Below are positions 7,862 through 15,370 of a stretch of DNA of 27,568 nt, piece after piece. The first letter of the stretch is position 1; every line of letters begins with the position of its first letter. The stretch lies in NCBI GenBank assembly GCA_026388365.1, contig JAPLJW010000295.1, forward strand, positions 1-27,568, read 5' to 3'. Made by a program: the position numbers and the translations under genes. The stretch is from Deltaproteobacteria bacterium. GTDB taxonomy: Bacteria > Desulfobacterota > Syntrophia > Syntrophales > UBA5619. The notes beneath the pieces are model-generated. The model was not told the DNA's origin. It saw only the letters and a list, made by a program, of their open reading frames with translations, and made no database searches.

Positions 7862-9015
7862 CGCGCTTCTTTCTCCTTGAAGAACTGCGAAAGACATCGT
7901 CCCAGCCCCTGCTCGTTTCCCATGCCCACGATCGTACATTCCATGCAGGCCGTATTCTGAAATAATTCATCCAGAAGTTGTTGCGGCGACGTGTCCGACA
8001 GGACGAAAATATTTTCCTTTGCGATCTTCCTTCGCAGGTAGCGATACGCCAGATGAGGGCCTTCCCCGGTCACGGCGACGTAGTCATAAAGTGCCCCTGT
8101 CAGCAGATCATCAGCGAAGGACTTCATCCGCAGGGGACGGTCGGCGCGGTTGTTGAAAAGCGCAATCCAGGGTCTGGAACATGCGTTCTGCGCAAGAGCC
8201 CGCTCCTGGATAATCCGTGTGGATTCGACGTCATTTGCGGAAAAGGCATCGACAAAATGCACCGTTCTTCTTCCGAAGGGGATGCGGAATATCCCGGCGC
8301 CCTTCCGGGTGATTGCCGCGTCGTCGAGACACTGAGATACGACGGCCGGGTCCAAGCCCAGGAGAGAACATACGCTTCGCACGATCTCGATGTTTTCCCT
8401 GAAGATGTGGATTCCCTGCCGAGGATCTTCCCCGTCTGGATCGGCATTCCAGGCGAGGACGGCCCTGGATCCTCTCCGTGAAGCCACGTCTGAGAAGAAG
8501 GGGTAGTATCGACGATCGCCGGTGACCAGGATCCCTCCTGCAGGGACGCTCTGGGAGAGCGCTTCGGCAACATCGTCCAGGCTTCCGCCCATCACCTCAA
8601 AGTGATCGGGGCGAACATTGGTAATAACCCCCAAAGTCGAACGAATCATCGCCGTTTCGGAGATTAACTGCAAGGCAGGATCGAGGGCCATGCATTCGAC
8701 CACGAGGGCTTCCGCTTTCAACCGAGAGGCCCTCTTGACGATCTTCATCTGTTCGACGATGTTCGCCGGGGACCTCCGGCGGATCGTTTCTTCGTTTCCA
8801 TCGGGCAGGATCAGCCTCGGCAGGGTTCCCGTTGTCTTGGCCAGGGTTCGGATGCCGGACCGTCGCAGTGCGGCAGCAATCAGACGGGTCACATTCGACT
8901 TTCCGCGAGTGCCGTTCACATGGATCCGTATGGGAATGCGCTTCAACCTTCGTTCGTGAAGGATTCGTTCCACGGTCAGATAAATCAGGATAAGGCAGAG
9001 GAAAGCGAGGGCCAT
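7858..9015 (-). CDS. pgsB: Poly-gamma-glutamate synthase PgsB/CapB (Mur-ligase-like)
   Basis: A 385-residue ATP-dependent amide ligase. A membrane helix at residues 2-14 is followed by IPIRIHVNGTRGKSNVTR, in which GTRGKSNVTR is the Mur-ligase-type P-loop specific to PgsB. Further PgsB motifs are VVECMALDP, GVITNVRPDHFEVMG, FVDAFSANDVEST and LFNNRADRPLRM. The enzyme forms gamma-amide bonds between glutamates at the inner membrane face, together with PgsC. It begins 1 nt after the pgsW stop and overlaps pgsC by four bases, so the three genes form one transcript. The polymer could be capsule, storage or an osmoprotectant; the sequence does not say which. Confidence 0.95.
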   Translation of the reverse strand: MALAFLCLILIYLTVERILHERRLKRIPIRIHVNGTRGKSNVTRLIAAALRRSGIRTLAKTTGTLPRLILPDGNEETIRRRSPANIVEQMKIVKRASRLKAEALVVECMALDPALQLISETAMIRSTLGVITNVRPDHFEVMGGSLDDVAEALSQSVPAGGILVTGDRRYYPFFSDVASRRGSRAVLAWNADPDGEDPRQGIHIFRENIEIVRSVCSLLGLDPAVVSQCLDDAAITRKGAGIFRIPFGRRTVHFVDAFSANDVESTRIIQERALAQNACSRPWIALFNNRADRPLRMKSFADDLLTGALYDYVAVTGEGPHLAYRYLRRKIAKENIFVLSDTSPQQLLDELFQNTACMECTIVGMGNEQGLGRCLSQFFKEKEAR

Positions 9016-9016
9016 G

Positions 9017-10135
9017 TCAAGCCCCCCCAGATGCCGTACGTCTGGGTTCTGGCTTCTTAAGAACGACCAGGAGAAATATCAGAAGGGCCAAGCTGGCGAC
9101 CGCAATCGGTATGGAATACCTGCCCGTCTTCATGGTTTTGCCGGGAGGTCCAGCCGGCAATGAAGGAGGATCGATGGGGATTCCGTATTGAGCGGCAATC
9201 GACCTGATCTTCAGAAGGTGAATGACCGGCACGCCCCGTTCACCCATGCGGAAAATTATTCCCCGTTCCGGATTGTGCAAAACAGGGACCTTTTCCAAGA
9301 GACCCGTCGGGAGTCGATTGACACCCGGACCGCTTCCCGCGGACGTCAGAGATCCGCCCACGTTGATAAACGCGGCCGGCCTTTGCCCGCCAAGGGCCTG
9401 ATCGAACAGCGCCAGTCGCCGACGGATATCCGCCGCCAGTGAGGGCTCGCCTCCCTCCTCGATGAGGGGGATTCCGTTGCGTCGGATAGCCATGAGACCC
9501 GCGTCGATGCCCGTTCCGTCCAGACCGCCCCGGGCGTCCGCGATCCCCCCCAGAGAGGCGGCGATCGAACGATAGGGAAGAAGTCCCTTTTCAAAAAGAA
9601 TCCTTTCCATATCCAACCATGTCATTTCCGGTTGATTGGCCCCGTACATGGAAGCCCCTTCGGAACTGATGATGGCGGGTTGCAGGTTCAATACCTTCGT
9701 TGCCGACAGAACAGCGATGTTCAGGGCAGGAAAAGACCCGGAAAAACAAGCAGCTATCGGGTCCCCCGGCCCGACACCCGCCCGATCAAGCATCTCCACA
9801 ACGACGGCGGCAAAAGCGGTGTTGGTCGACGTTCTCTTGGCGATCAGCGATCCTCTGGTAGTGGTGATATCATTGTATTCCACGCCGATCAAGCCTGTTT
9901 CATTCGGATCAAGATGCCGATCGATGGGGATCCCCATCCTGAGTTTCTCCGTTTTGATGGTCTGGACGGCGCGTTGCATCAGTTCCATTGCCGCCTCTTT
10001 TTCCCTTTGCCGAGGATCCGGTTGATACCATCTGATCGATTCCAGCAATACAATGGTCGCCAAGGCAGAAACGGCCAGAATAGCTAACATCATGACAGGA
10101 ATTTTATTTTTCCTGAATGGACGCTGGCAGCGCAT
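9017..10135 (-). CDS. pgsW: Poly-gamma-glutamate system protein (PgsW-like)
   Basis: A protein of 372 residues with a hydrophobic helix near the N-terminus (IPVMMLAILAVSALATIVLL) and another near the C-terminus (IPIAVASLALLIFLLVVL), so the large middle part is probably periplasmic. Conserved-looking stretches are NTAFAAVVVEMLDRAG, CFSGSFPALNIAVLSA and AAFINVGGSLTSAG. I recognise this as the family annotated as poly-gamma-glutamate system protein, which accompanies PgsB and PgsC where PgsA/CapA may be absent. Its biochemical role is unknown. ATG 10135 is preferred over the TTG at 10153; neither has a strong ribosome site. It is the first gene of the pgsWBC operon, with pgsB starting 1 nt after its stop. 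Confidence 0.85.
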   Translation of the reverse strand: MRCQRPFRKNKIPVMMLAILAVSALATIVLLESIRWYQPDPRQREKEAAMELMQRAVQTIKTEKLRMGIPIDRHLDPNETGLIGVEYNDITTTRGSLIAKRTSTNTAFAAVVVEMLDRAGVGPGDPIAACFSGSFPALNIAVLSATKVLNLQPAIISSEGASMYGANQPEMTWLDMERILFEKGLLPYRSIAASLGGIADARGGLDGTGIDAGLMAIRRNGIPLIEEGGEPSLAADIRRRLALFDQALGGQRPAAFINVGGSLTSAGSGPGVNRLPTGLLEKVPVLHNPERGIIFRMGERGVPVIHLLKIRSIAAQYGIPIDPPSLPAGPPGKTMKTGRYSIPIAVASLALLIFLLVVLKKPEPRRTASGGA

Positions 10136-10439
10136 TTCAGTGTGTCCGATCAAAATTTCGGTTCTTTCTCACTTTGTGTGGGGTCGGGTAGCAATGCGGT
10201 GCGCGCAGCTTTAGATGGAGAGTTACCCATTCATGCACCCTTTCGGTATATGCAGTGGGCTCCTCATTCAACCCTGACCCACGTTTCCGCAAGCCTCCCT
10301 CTCACCCAGCCTTCAAACATCAATTTCCTGCATATCACGATTATGGAAGAAAAGAGTATTATTGATTAACGTTTAAAATCAAGCATTTTCTTCAAGGGTG
10401 ACGATTTGTTACGTATAGCAGGAAGGAGCCCACGGGAAA
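10136..10439. other. Intergenic region between pgsW and the broken ggt copy
   Basis: About 300 bases between the divergent pgsW (minus) and ggt remnant (plus). No convincing gene was found. The part around 10340-10400 is richer in A and T and may hold the pgsW promoter, but no pair of boxes matches consensus well enough to place it. Confidence 0.4.
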
Positions 10440-11540
10440 AAGTCATCTCCGATATTTTCACGTTCAACCTGCGGAGAACCTTGCCCCCTCTACAAAGAAG
10501 GGGACGTGCTGGTCCAGAAGGATCTGGCCAAGACCTTGCGCCTGATTTCCCGGCAGGGCCCCAAGGCCTTCTACGACAAGCCCATCGCCGATTTGATCGA
10601 AAAAGACATGAATGCGAACGGCGGGATCATGACCAAGGAGGACCTGAAGCGATACCAGCCGGTGTGGCGCGAGCCGGTTCGCGGGACCTACCGGGGTTAT
10701 GAGATCGTCTCCATGGGGCCTCCCAGTTCCGGCGGCACCCACATCATCCAGATGCTGAACATTCTGGAGGGGTATGACCTCCAGGCGATGGGCCAAAACT
10801 CCGCCGCGACGGTGAACGTCATGGCTGAGGCCATGCGTTTTGCCTACGCGGATCGGAGCGAGTACATGGGCGATCCGGACTTTGTCAAGGTACCCATCGG
10901 GGTCCTGACCTCGAAAGCCTATGCCGAGAAGCTGCGCAGCCGGATTCGCCAGGGCCAGGCCACCCCGTCCGATCAGGTCCGCCCGGGCACATCCTTTCCG
11001 GAAGGAACCAATACGACCCATTATTCCGTTGTGGACCGCTGGGGCAATGCGGTTTCCATCACCTATACCATCAACGATTATTACGGGAGCGCCGCCGCGG
11101 TGAATAGAGCCGGGTTCCTCCTCAACAACGAGAGGGACGATTTTGCGATCAAGCCGGGGGTCCCCAACCTGTACGGACTTCTCGGCGGCGATGCAAACGC
11201 GGTCAAGCCCGGCAAGCGGCCGTTGAGCTCCATGTCTCCCGCCATCGTCTTGAAGGACGGCCAGGTCTATCCGGTCCTCGGCAGCCCGGGAGGCGCCCGC
11301 ATCATTACCACGGTCTTGCAGGTCATCCTTAATGTCGCCGATCAGGGCATGACCATCCGCGAGGCCGTGGATGCGCCCAGGGTCCACTTGAGTGGATCCC
11401 CGACGAACTCCGCATCGAGAAGAACGGACTCAGCGCGGACACGGTGGAGAAGCTGAAGGCCATGGGCTACAAGGTCCAAGTCCGGGCGAACATGGGGGAT
11501 GTCAACGCCATCATTGTTTCGGCCGGCGAAAGGGCTAAAG
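10440..11540 (+). pseudogene. ggt: Second gamma-glutamyltransferase copy, truncated at both ends and frameshifted
   Basis: Positions 10506-11388 are open and encode most of a GGT from mid large subunit onward: PVRGTYRGYEIVSMGPPSSG, the predicted nucleophile region TTHYSVVDRWGNAV, and RPLSSMSPAIVLKDGQ. The N-terminal half (the GGNAVDAA region) is absent; just upstream only LYKEGDV is recognisable, and the frame before it is disturbed. After RVH at about 11389 the reading shifts by one base. The other frame continues with EWIPDELRIEKNGLSADTVE and VRANMGDVNAIIVSA, then loses homology before the terminal GASDPRR motif. It is clearly diverged from the intact ggt at 4487-6166, so it is an independent paralogue rather than a recent duplicate. 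The missing signal peptide and N-terminal half make it non-functional in its usual form. Confidence 0.85.
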
Positions 11541-11881
11541 CTTGTTCCGCTGTTCGCTCAACCCCTGCACGATCACATCAAAGCCGGAACGAAAGGCATG
11601 GCGATAAGGGTCGAGGCGAGCATGCCGCCGAACGCTACGGGGTATGTACCTCTTGCGCACTCGATTAATGGGACTTTTTTTATTGACAATCCTCCTCAAT
11701 GATTGACTGATTTCGAGAACCATGCGAGAGTACAAACGGCAGTGCTGATCATTATCGACGCTGCATTCAATTCTTTGTGGCCATAAATTCACAACGTGTT
11801 GTTCCATATATTAATTATTTAGAAAAACGGACTATCCCTGAATCATTACCCTCTTGGTAGTTTGGGCAAAGGATCTTTCCA
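11541..11881. other. Gene-free stretch after the ggt remnant
   Basis: No recognisable gene in about 340 bases. Short open frames exist on both strands (plus 11499-11702, minus 11535-11807). Neither matches a family I know, and their codon use is not convincing. The second half is AT-rich (around 11800-11830) and probably contains the promoter for the following small gene, but no clear pair of boxes was found. Confidence 0.4.
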
Positions 11882-12172
11882 TTGGATGACGAGGTCCTTT
11901 TAAAGCAGATGGAGGAGCTGGGCGGCAAGCTCGGAATCGAGATCCGCTATGGAAACATAGCCGTTGAAGAGTCACACCGTACGGGAGGATTATGCCGGGT
12001 ACGGGGAAAATATTTTCTGATCATGCACTCCCGCCTGACCGCAAAAGAGAAGATCGGGATTATCATAAATACATTGAAGGGGTTTGAAACGGATAATGTA
12101 TATGTAATGCCGGTCATCAGGGAATTGCTCGATCAATCTGGGGGAAAATTGAGGGAGAGAAAACATGAATAA
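11882..12172 (+). CDS. Small conserved-looking protein of unknown function
   Basis: A 96-residue acidic-to-neutral protein with a protein-like composition: LLKQMEELGGKLGIEIRYGN, GGLCRVRGKYFLIMHSRLTA and VYVMPVIRELLDQ. I have the impression of similar roughly 95-residue proteins in delta-proteobacteria, but no function is known to me. No signal peptide or membrane segment is seen, so it is probably cytoplasmic. The start is the TTG at 11882; GGATC and similar bases upstream give only a weak ribosome site, and ATG 11909 is the alternative. Its 3' end overlaps by eight bases the ATG of a decayed HU/IHF-like frame, which suggests the two were once an operon. Confidence 0.6.
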   Translation: MDDEVLLKQMEELGGKLGIEIRYGNIAVEESHRTGGLCRVRGKYFLIMHSRLTAKEKIGIIINTLKGFETDNVYVMPVIRELLDQSGGKLRERKHE

Positions 12173-12271
12173 GGCGGATATGATTAAAGCATTGGCAATA
12201 AAAGAAGGGCTGAAGGAGGATTGACATTAAAGGAAATGTCGGGATTAATCATGACAACGATCAAGCTGTAA
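12165..12271 (+). pseudogene. Stub of an HU/IHF-family DNA-binding protein gene
   Basis: The ATG at 12165 follows GAGGGAGAG and opens a frame reading MNKADMIKALAIKEGLKED and then stop. This is the classic N-terminus of HU/IHF proteins. In another frame the sequence continues GLTLKEMSGLIMTTIKL to TAA 12269-12271, similar to the next helix of the family. The beta-arm DNA-binding part is missing. The gene was therefore frameshifted near 12215-12225 and lost its 3' two thirds. It overlaps the end of the small gene before it. Confidence 0.6.
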
Positions 12272-12305
12272 CAAAGCCTCCCGCAATTTTGACAAACATC
12301 CATCC

Positions 12306-12426
12306 TTTGACGCACTCGTCAAAAGTCCCCCAAACGGTCATCCCGGTGAACCCCGGATCGGGTCCGGGGTTCGCTAAGTCAAGCCCGGAATGACAAAAGA
12401 GGCAAATTGCGACTTTTTACGCCAGT
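12306..12426. repeat. REP/MITE-like nested inverted-repeat element
   Basis: Several nested inverted repeats lie here. AACCCCGGA (12349-12357) pairs perfectly with TCCGGGGTT (12363-12371) around a five-base loop. Outside it, GTCAT-CCCGG (from 12337) faces CCGGAATGAC (12385-12394). The outermost arms, ACTCGTCAAAAGTC (from 12315) and its imperfect complement GACTTTTTACGCCAGT (to about 12428), look like terminal repeats. A separate perfect hairpin, TTTGACG-CACT-CGTCAAA, is at 12306-12323. There is no open frame. The pattern resembles dispersed intergenic repeats of delta-proteobacteria. It lies between the HU stub and the moaC promoter. Confidence 0.6.
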
Positions 12427-12434
12427 AGTCTTTC

Positions 12435-12463
12435 TTGACTGAGGGAAATGGCTGTGCTAAGTT
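12435..12463 (+). promoter_or_regulatory. Probable promoter for moaC
   Basis: TTGACT (12435-12440), a 17-base spacer and TAAGTT (12458-12463), with a TG pair one base before the -10 box (extended -10). Transcription would start near 12470, about 37 nt before the ATG at 12507. It overlaps the 5' extension of the moaC frame, which supports the downstream start. Confidence 0.5.
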
Positions 12464-12506
12464 CCCCCCGGATTTTGCAGTCAACCCGATTCCTGTACGG
12501 CAGGCC

Positions 12507-12995
12507 ATGAAAGAACTATCCCATCTCGATGAAAAAGGGCAGGCGCGCATGGTGGATGTGACGGCCAAGGCGCCCACCCTCCGCCGGGCGGTTGCCCGGG
12601 GCAGGGTCCGGATGCGTCCGGAGACCGCCGCCCTGATCCAGGAGGGGGGGATCCCGAAGGGGGATGTCTTTGCCACAGCCCGAATCGCAGGGATCATGGC
12701 GGCGAAGCAGACCGGCGGGCTCATTCCCATGTGCCACCCGCTTGAACTCACGGGGATCGAGGTTCGGTTTACGTGCGATCCCGCTGCGGGAGAGGTCGTA
12801 ATCGAGGCGCAGGTCAAAACGGTCGGCAGAACGGGCGTTGAGATGGAAGCCATGACGGCCGTCGGCGTCGCCGCGCTCACGATTTACGACATGTGCAAGG
12901 CGGTCGACCGGGAGATGGTCCTCACGGATATTCGGCTGATCAGCAAAGAGGGCGGCAAGAGCGGCGCTTTCGCCAGGCAGGAACCATCGGTTTGA
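12507..12995 (+). CDS. moaC: Cyclic pyranopterin monophosphate synthase MoaC
   Basis: A 162-residue MoaC of normal length. It converts the MoaA product, 3',8-cyclo-GTP, into cyclic pyranopterin monophosphate in molybdenum-cofactor synthesis, in the cytoplasm as a hexamer. The signature [12 protein letters not shown] and the active-site stretch [23 protein letters not shown], with the conserved Lys, are complete. I chose ATG 12507 ([18 protein letters not shown]), where the family begins; an in-frame ATG at 12450 and the bases around it overlap the promoter. The ribosome site (CAGG) is weak. No other moa gene is in the window; a membrane protein follows 29 nt downstream. Confidence 0.95.
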   Translation: MKELSHLDEKGQARMVDVTAKAPTLRRAVARGRVRMRPETAALIQEGGIPKGDVFATARIAGIMAAKQTGGLIPMCHPLELTGIEVRFTCDPAAGEVVIEAQVKTVGRTGVEMEAMTAVGVAALTIYDMCKAVDREMVLTDIRLISKEGGKSGAFARQEPSV

Positions 12996-13024
12996 AAGCG
13001 GGCTCATTCCCGACGGGAGAGGAT

Positions 13025-13549
13025 ATGTCGCAGCATGTCTATACGATCAGAAGGGCGTTTCTTATCCCCCTCGGCGTCGATGCCTTTCTTCTCTTCTGTC
13101 TGTTCGTCATATCCCTGCTGCCGCAAGGTTCAACGACGGAAAGGCTCGTTTTTGCAATTTTTTTCTTTCCCTCCCTGGGTCTCTTCCTCGAATCTCTTTT
13201 CCGCCGGGTCAGGGTGGATGAAGGGGAAATTGCCATCCGGAGGCTGTGGAGAGAAAAGAGGGTTCCCTGGGAGGGGATCACCCATGTCGGAGGTCTCAGT
13301 CTCCACAAGAAGGTCTATATCCTGCTCACGACGGTCAGGGGATTTTTTATCGTTTCCAACGCCTATGAGGGATTCTCCGAACTGACGGAAGAGATCATTG
13401 CTCATGTCGATCTTAAAAAAGTGGAAGAAGAGGTCCGTCAGCAGGCGGGGCGCTCCCCGTCGGGGATCGCCCATATCGTAATGGCGTGGATCGCGGCCGT
13501 GTTCATGGTCGGCATCATCCTGATCAAGATGCTCCCTTTTTTGGCGTGA
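13025..13549 (+). CDS. Two-part membrane protein with a PH-like domain
   Basis: A 174-residue protein. Two hydrophobic helices lie at about residues 10-30 and 40-58 (AFLLFCLFVISLLP and LVFAIFFFPSLGLFLESLF). A cytoplasmic-looking segment follows, with strands VRVDEGEIAIRRLWREKRVPW and VYILLTTVRGFFIVSNAYEG, and a C-terminal helix, IVMAWIAAVFMVGIILIKML. The middle part resembles bacterial PH-like domains, which have the pattern of a helix pair followed by strands around a conserved Trp; this is a judgement by pattern. GGGAGAGG stands just before ATG 13025. It may be co-transcribed with moaC, without a visible functional link. Confidence 0.65.
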   Translation: MSQHVYTIRRAFLIPLGVDAFLLFCLFVISLLPQGSTTERLVFAIFFFPSLGLFLESLFRRVRVDEGEIAIRRLWREKRVPWEGITHVGGLSLHKKVYILLTTVRGFFIVSNAYEGFSELTEEIIAHVDLKKVEEEVRQQAGRSPSGIAHIVMAWIAAVFMVGIILIKMLPFLA

Positions 13550-13634
13550 CGGCCGGGATCTCTTTGCATAAGGCACTCAAGCGACAAATCGGGAACAGCT
13601 TTACATAAGGGTTAAGAAAGGAATCCGCTGATTT

Positions 13635-13940
13635 ATGGCTCTGAACAAGCGGCAATCCGTCGTTGATCCGGCGGCGCGGGAGAGGCGGTCGACCCCGGCC
13701 GCCGTAGCGGAAGAGGTTCTGGAAAAGAAACTTGAAGACATCGCCACCATCCTGTGCAAGGCGGAAACGGATAAAAGCCGGATCTATGAAGAGGTTATGG
13801 CGATGGTTGAGAGGAGTCTCGTCCGGATCGCCCTCCGGCGGTCTCATCACGTGAAGAGCGCCGCCGCCTATCTGGGAATCAATCGGAACACCTTTCAGAA
13901 GAAGATGGCAACCCTGGGCATCAATCACGATCCGGAGTGA
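13635..13940 (+). CDS. Small Fis-type DNA-binding protein
   Basis: A 101-residue protein whose last 45 residues, LVRIALRRSHHVKSAAAYLG then INRNTFQKKMATLGIN, are a Fis-type helix-turn-helix (compare the Fis pattern ALMMGINRGTLRKKL). The N-terminal half is a polar helix (VAEEVLEKKLEDIATILC) that could mediate dimerisation, as in Fis. It could be a nucleoid-associated regulator or a freestanding relative of the C-terminus of NtrC regulators. Its start ATG 13635 has AAAGGA about 13 bases upstream, rather far. Its stop lies 50 nt before the GTG of the next gene, so a common transcript with the beta-helix and GlmS-like genes is likely. Confidence 0.75.
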   Translation: MALNKRQSVVDPAARERRSTPAAVAEEVLEKKLEDIATILCKAETDKSRIYEEVMAMVERSLVRIALRRSHHVKSAAAYLGINRNTFQKKMATLGINHDPE

Positions 13941-13990
13941 TGAGAAAGGCCGGACGGACGGAACAGGAACGGCCCAGTGAAGGAGAAACA

Positions 13991-15250
13991 GTGTCGGAAA
14001 TGAAACTTCCGGAACCGGTGGAAAGACTCTTGGCCAGGGGCGTGCGGATGCCCGATCCCTTTTCCGTCGATGTTGGCGAAGAGGTCGATCCGGAACGCAT
14101 TTCAACGAGCGGGGTTGTTTTATACGCGGGGACGAGGATCTCCGGGGCAAAAACCCTGATCTTGTCGGGAGCGAAACTGGGTGGTGAAGCGCCGGTTGCC
14201 GTTGTGGATTGCCGGCTCGGCCGCGGGGTGGAACTCAAAGGGGGCTTTTTCAAGTCTTCCGTGCTCCTGGATCAGGCGATCATGGGATCCGGCGCCCAAG
14301 TCCGGGAAGGGTGCCTTCTCGAGGAGGAAGCGAACGGAGGCCATACCGTCGGCCTGAAACAGACCATCCTCTTTCCCTTTGTCACCCTGGGCAGCCTGAT
14401 CAACTTCTGCGACGTGTTTCTCGCCGGGGGGACCAGTCGCAAGGACCACAGCGAGGTGGGGAGTTCCTACATCCATTTCAACTTTACCCCCAACCAGGAC
14501 AAGGCGACGGCATCGCTCTTGGGCGATGTCCCCCGCGGCGTGATGCTGAGGGAGCCCCCGATTTTTCTCGGGGGGCAGGGAGGACTGGTCGGGCCGGCCC
14601 GGATCGGTTTCGGGACGGTGATCGCCGCGGGAAGCGTCTGGCGTGGGGATTGCCCTGAGGGGGGAAAACTGCTCCGGAGAGAGGTACAACCGGCCTCCGC
14701 GAAGGCATTTCATCCGGGTCTCTACGGCGACATCCGCAGGCGGGTGACCAACAACATCCTCTATTTTGCGAATCTGTTGGCATTGAGGCAATGGTACATC
14801 CACGTGCGTTTTTCTTTCCCCGGCGATCCGGAGATGGGGGCGGCGCTCTATCAAGGGGCGCTGGAGACCCTGGATGCGGCTATCGCGGAGCGGCTGGCGC
14901 GTTTCAAGGCTCTGGCGGAAAAGATGGGAAAATCGCTGGAACTCGGCGAAAGGTTCCTGCCGGGGAAGATCCGCGGGAATATCCTTCGTCAGCAGCGGGA
15001 ATTCCGGGAACGGTGGCCGGAGTTGGAGACCGGCCTGACGGATCGCCGGGAGGACGCGGCGGGTCGGGAGGAACGGGACGGATTCCTCGCGAAGCTGGTT
15101 CCCATCCGGGAGGCGCAGGGGAGCGATTATATCCGGGTGATCCGTTCCCTGGACGGGGATGGCGCTTCTCTCGGGACGCAGTGGCTCCAGCGGGTGGTCG
15201 CTGCCGTCGCGGAGAGGGCGCTCGCCCGCGTTCCCTCCTGTTGTGAGTGA
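13991..15250 (+). CDS. GlmU-like left-handed beta-helix protein (putative acyl/nucleotidyl transferase)
   Basis: A 419-residue protein. Residues about 35-235 have the isoleucine/valine-glycine hexad rhythm of left-handed beta-helix acyltransferases. They include NGGHTVGLKQTILFPFVTLG, HSEVGSSYIHFNFTPNQDK, GPARIGFGTVIAAGSVWRGD, close in layout to the acetyltransferase half of GlmU. The roughly 180-residue C-terminal part is mostly helical and I do not recognise it. A GlmU-type nucleotidyltransferase domain (N-terminal GXGTRM motif) is absent. I chose GTG 13991 because AAGGAG lies five bases upstream; an earlier GTG at 13937 overlaps the Fis-like gene. The next gene encodes a GlmS-like protein, so a role in amino-sugar nucleotide synthesis is inferred. 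The exact reaction is unknown. Confidence 0.7.
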   Translation: MSEMKLPEPVERLLARGVRMPDPFSVDVGEEVDPERISTSGVVLYAGTRISGAKTLILSGAKLGGEAPVAVVDCRLGRGVELKGGFFKSSVLLDQAIMGSGAQVREGCLLEEEANGGHTVGLKQTILFPFVTLGSLINFCDVFLAGGTSRKDHSEVGSSYIHFNFTPNQDKATASLLGDVPRGVMLREPPIFLGGQGGLVGPARIGFGTVIAAGSVWRGDCPEGGKLLRREVQPASAKAFHPGLYGDIRRRVTNNILYFANLLALRQWYIHVRFSFPGDPEMGAALYQGALETLDAAIAERLARFKALAEKMGKSLELGERFLPGKIRGNILRQQREFRERWPELETGLTDRREDAAGREERDGFLAKLVPIREAQGSDYIRVIRSLDGDGASLGTQWLQRVVAAVAERALARVPSCCE

Positions 15251-15307
15251 GGCCAGGGCGAGACGTTGGTTCAGAAACCCAGCGCATGGGGACATGATGC
15301 CGTATCG

Positions 15308-15343
15308 TGTCCCCGTAAGTGGGGACAGATTTCAAATCTGTCC
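15308..15343 (+). repeat. Two mutually exclusive hairpins before the GlmS-like gene
   Basis: TGTCCCC (15308-15314) can pair with GGGGACA (15321-15327). The last part of that arm also begins GGACAGATTT (15323-15332), which pairs perfectly with AAATCTGTCC (15334-15343) around one base. The two stems share bases and cannot form together. This lies in the 120-base gap after the beta-helix gene. It resembles dispersed REP-like repeats of delta-proteobacteria; a regulatory switch is the other possibility. No U-run follows. Confidence 0.5.
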
Positions 15344-15370
15344 TCTTGCGAAGGCGGGAAGGGGAGGTAT

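Noticed and set aside
10464..11387. Minus-strand open frame of 307 codons opposite the ggt remnant
   Set aside because: The plus strand is clearly GGT; the minus translation is a shadow rich in Gly, Asp and His.
11535..11807. Minus-strand 90-residue frame after the ggt remnant
   Set aside because: No ribosome site, no family resemblance and composition without coding bias.
14484..15295. Minus-strand frames of 99 to 391 codons opposite the beta-helix gene
   Set aside because: The plus strand has a good ribosome site and a beta-helix pattern; the minus frames are arginine/proline-rich shadows.
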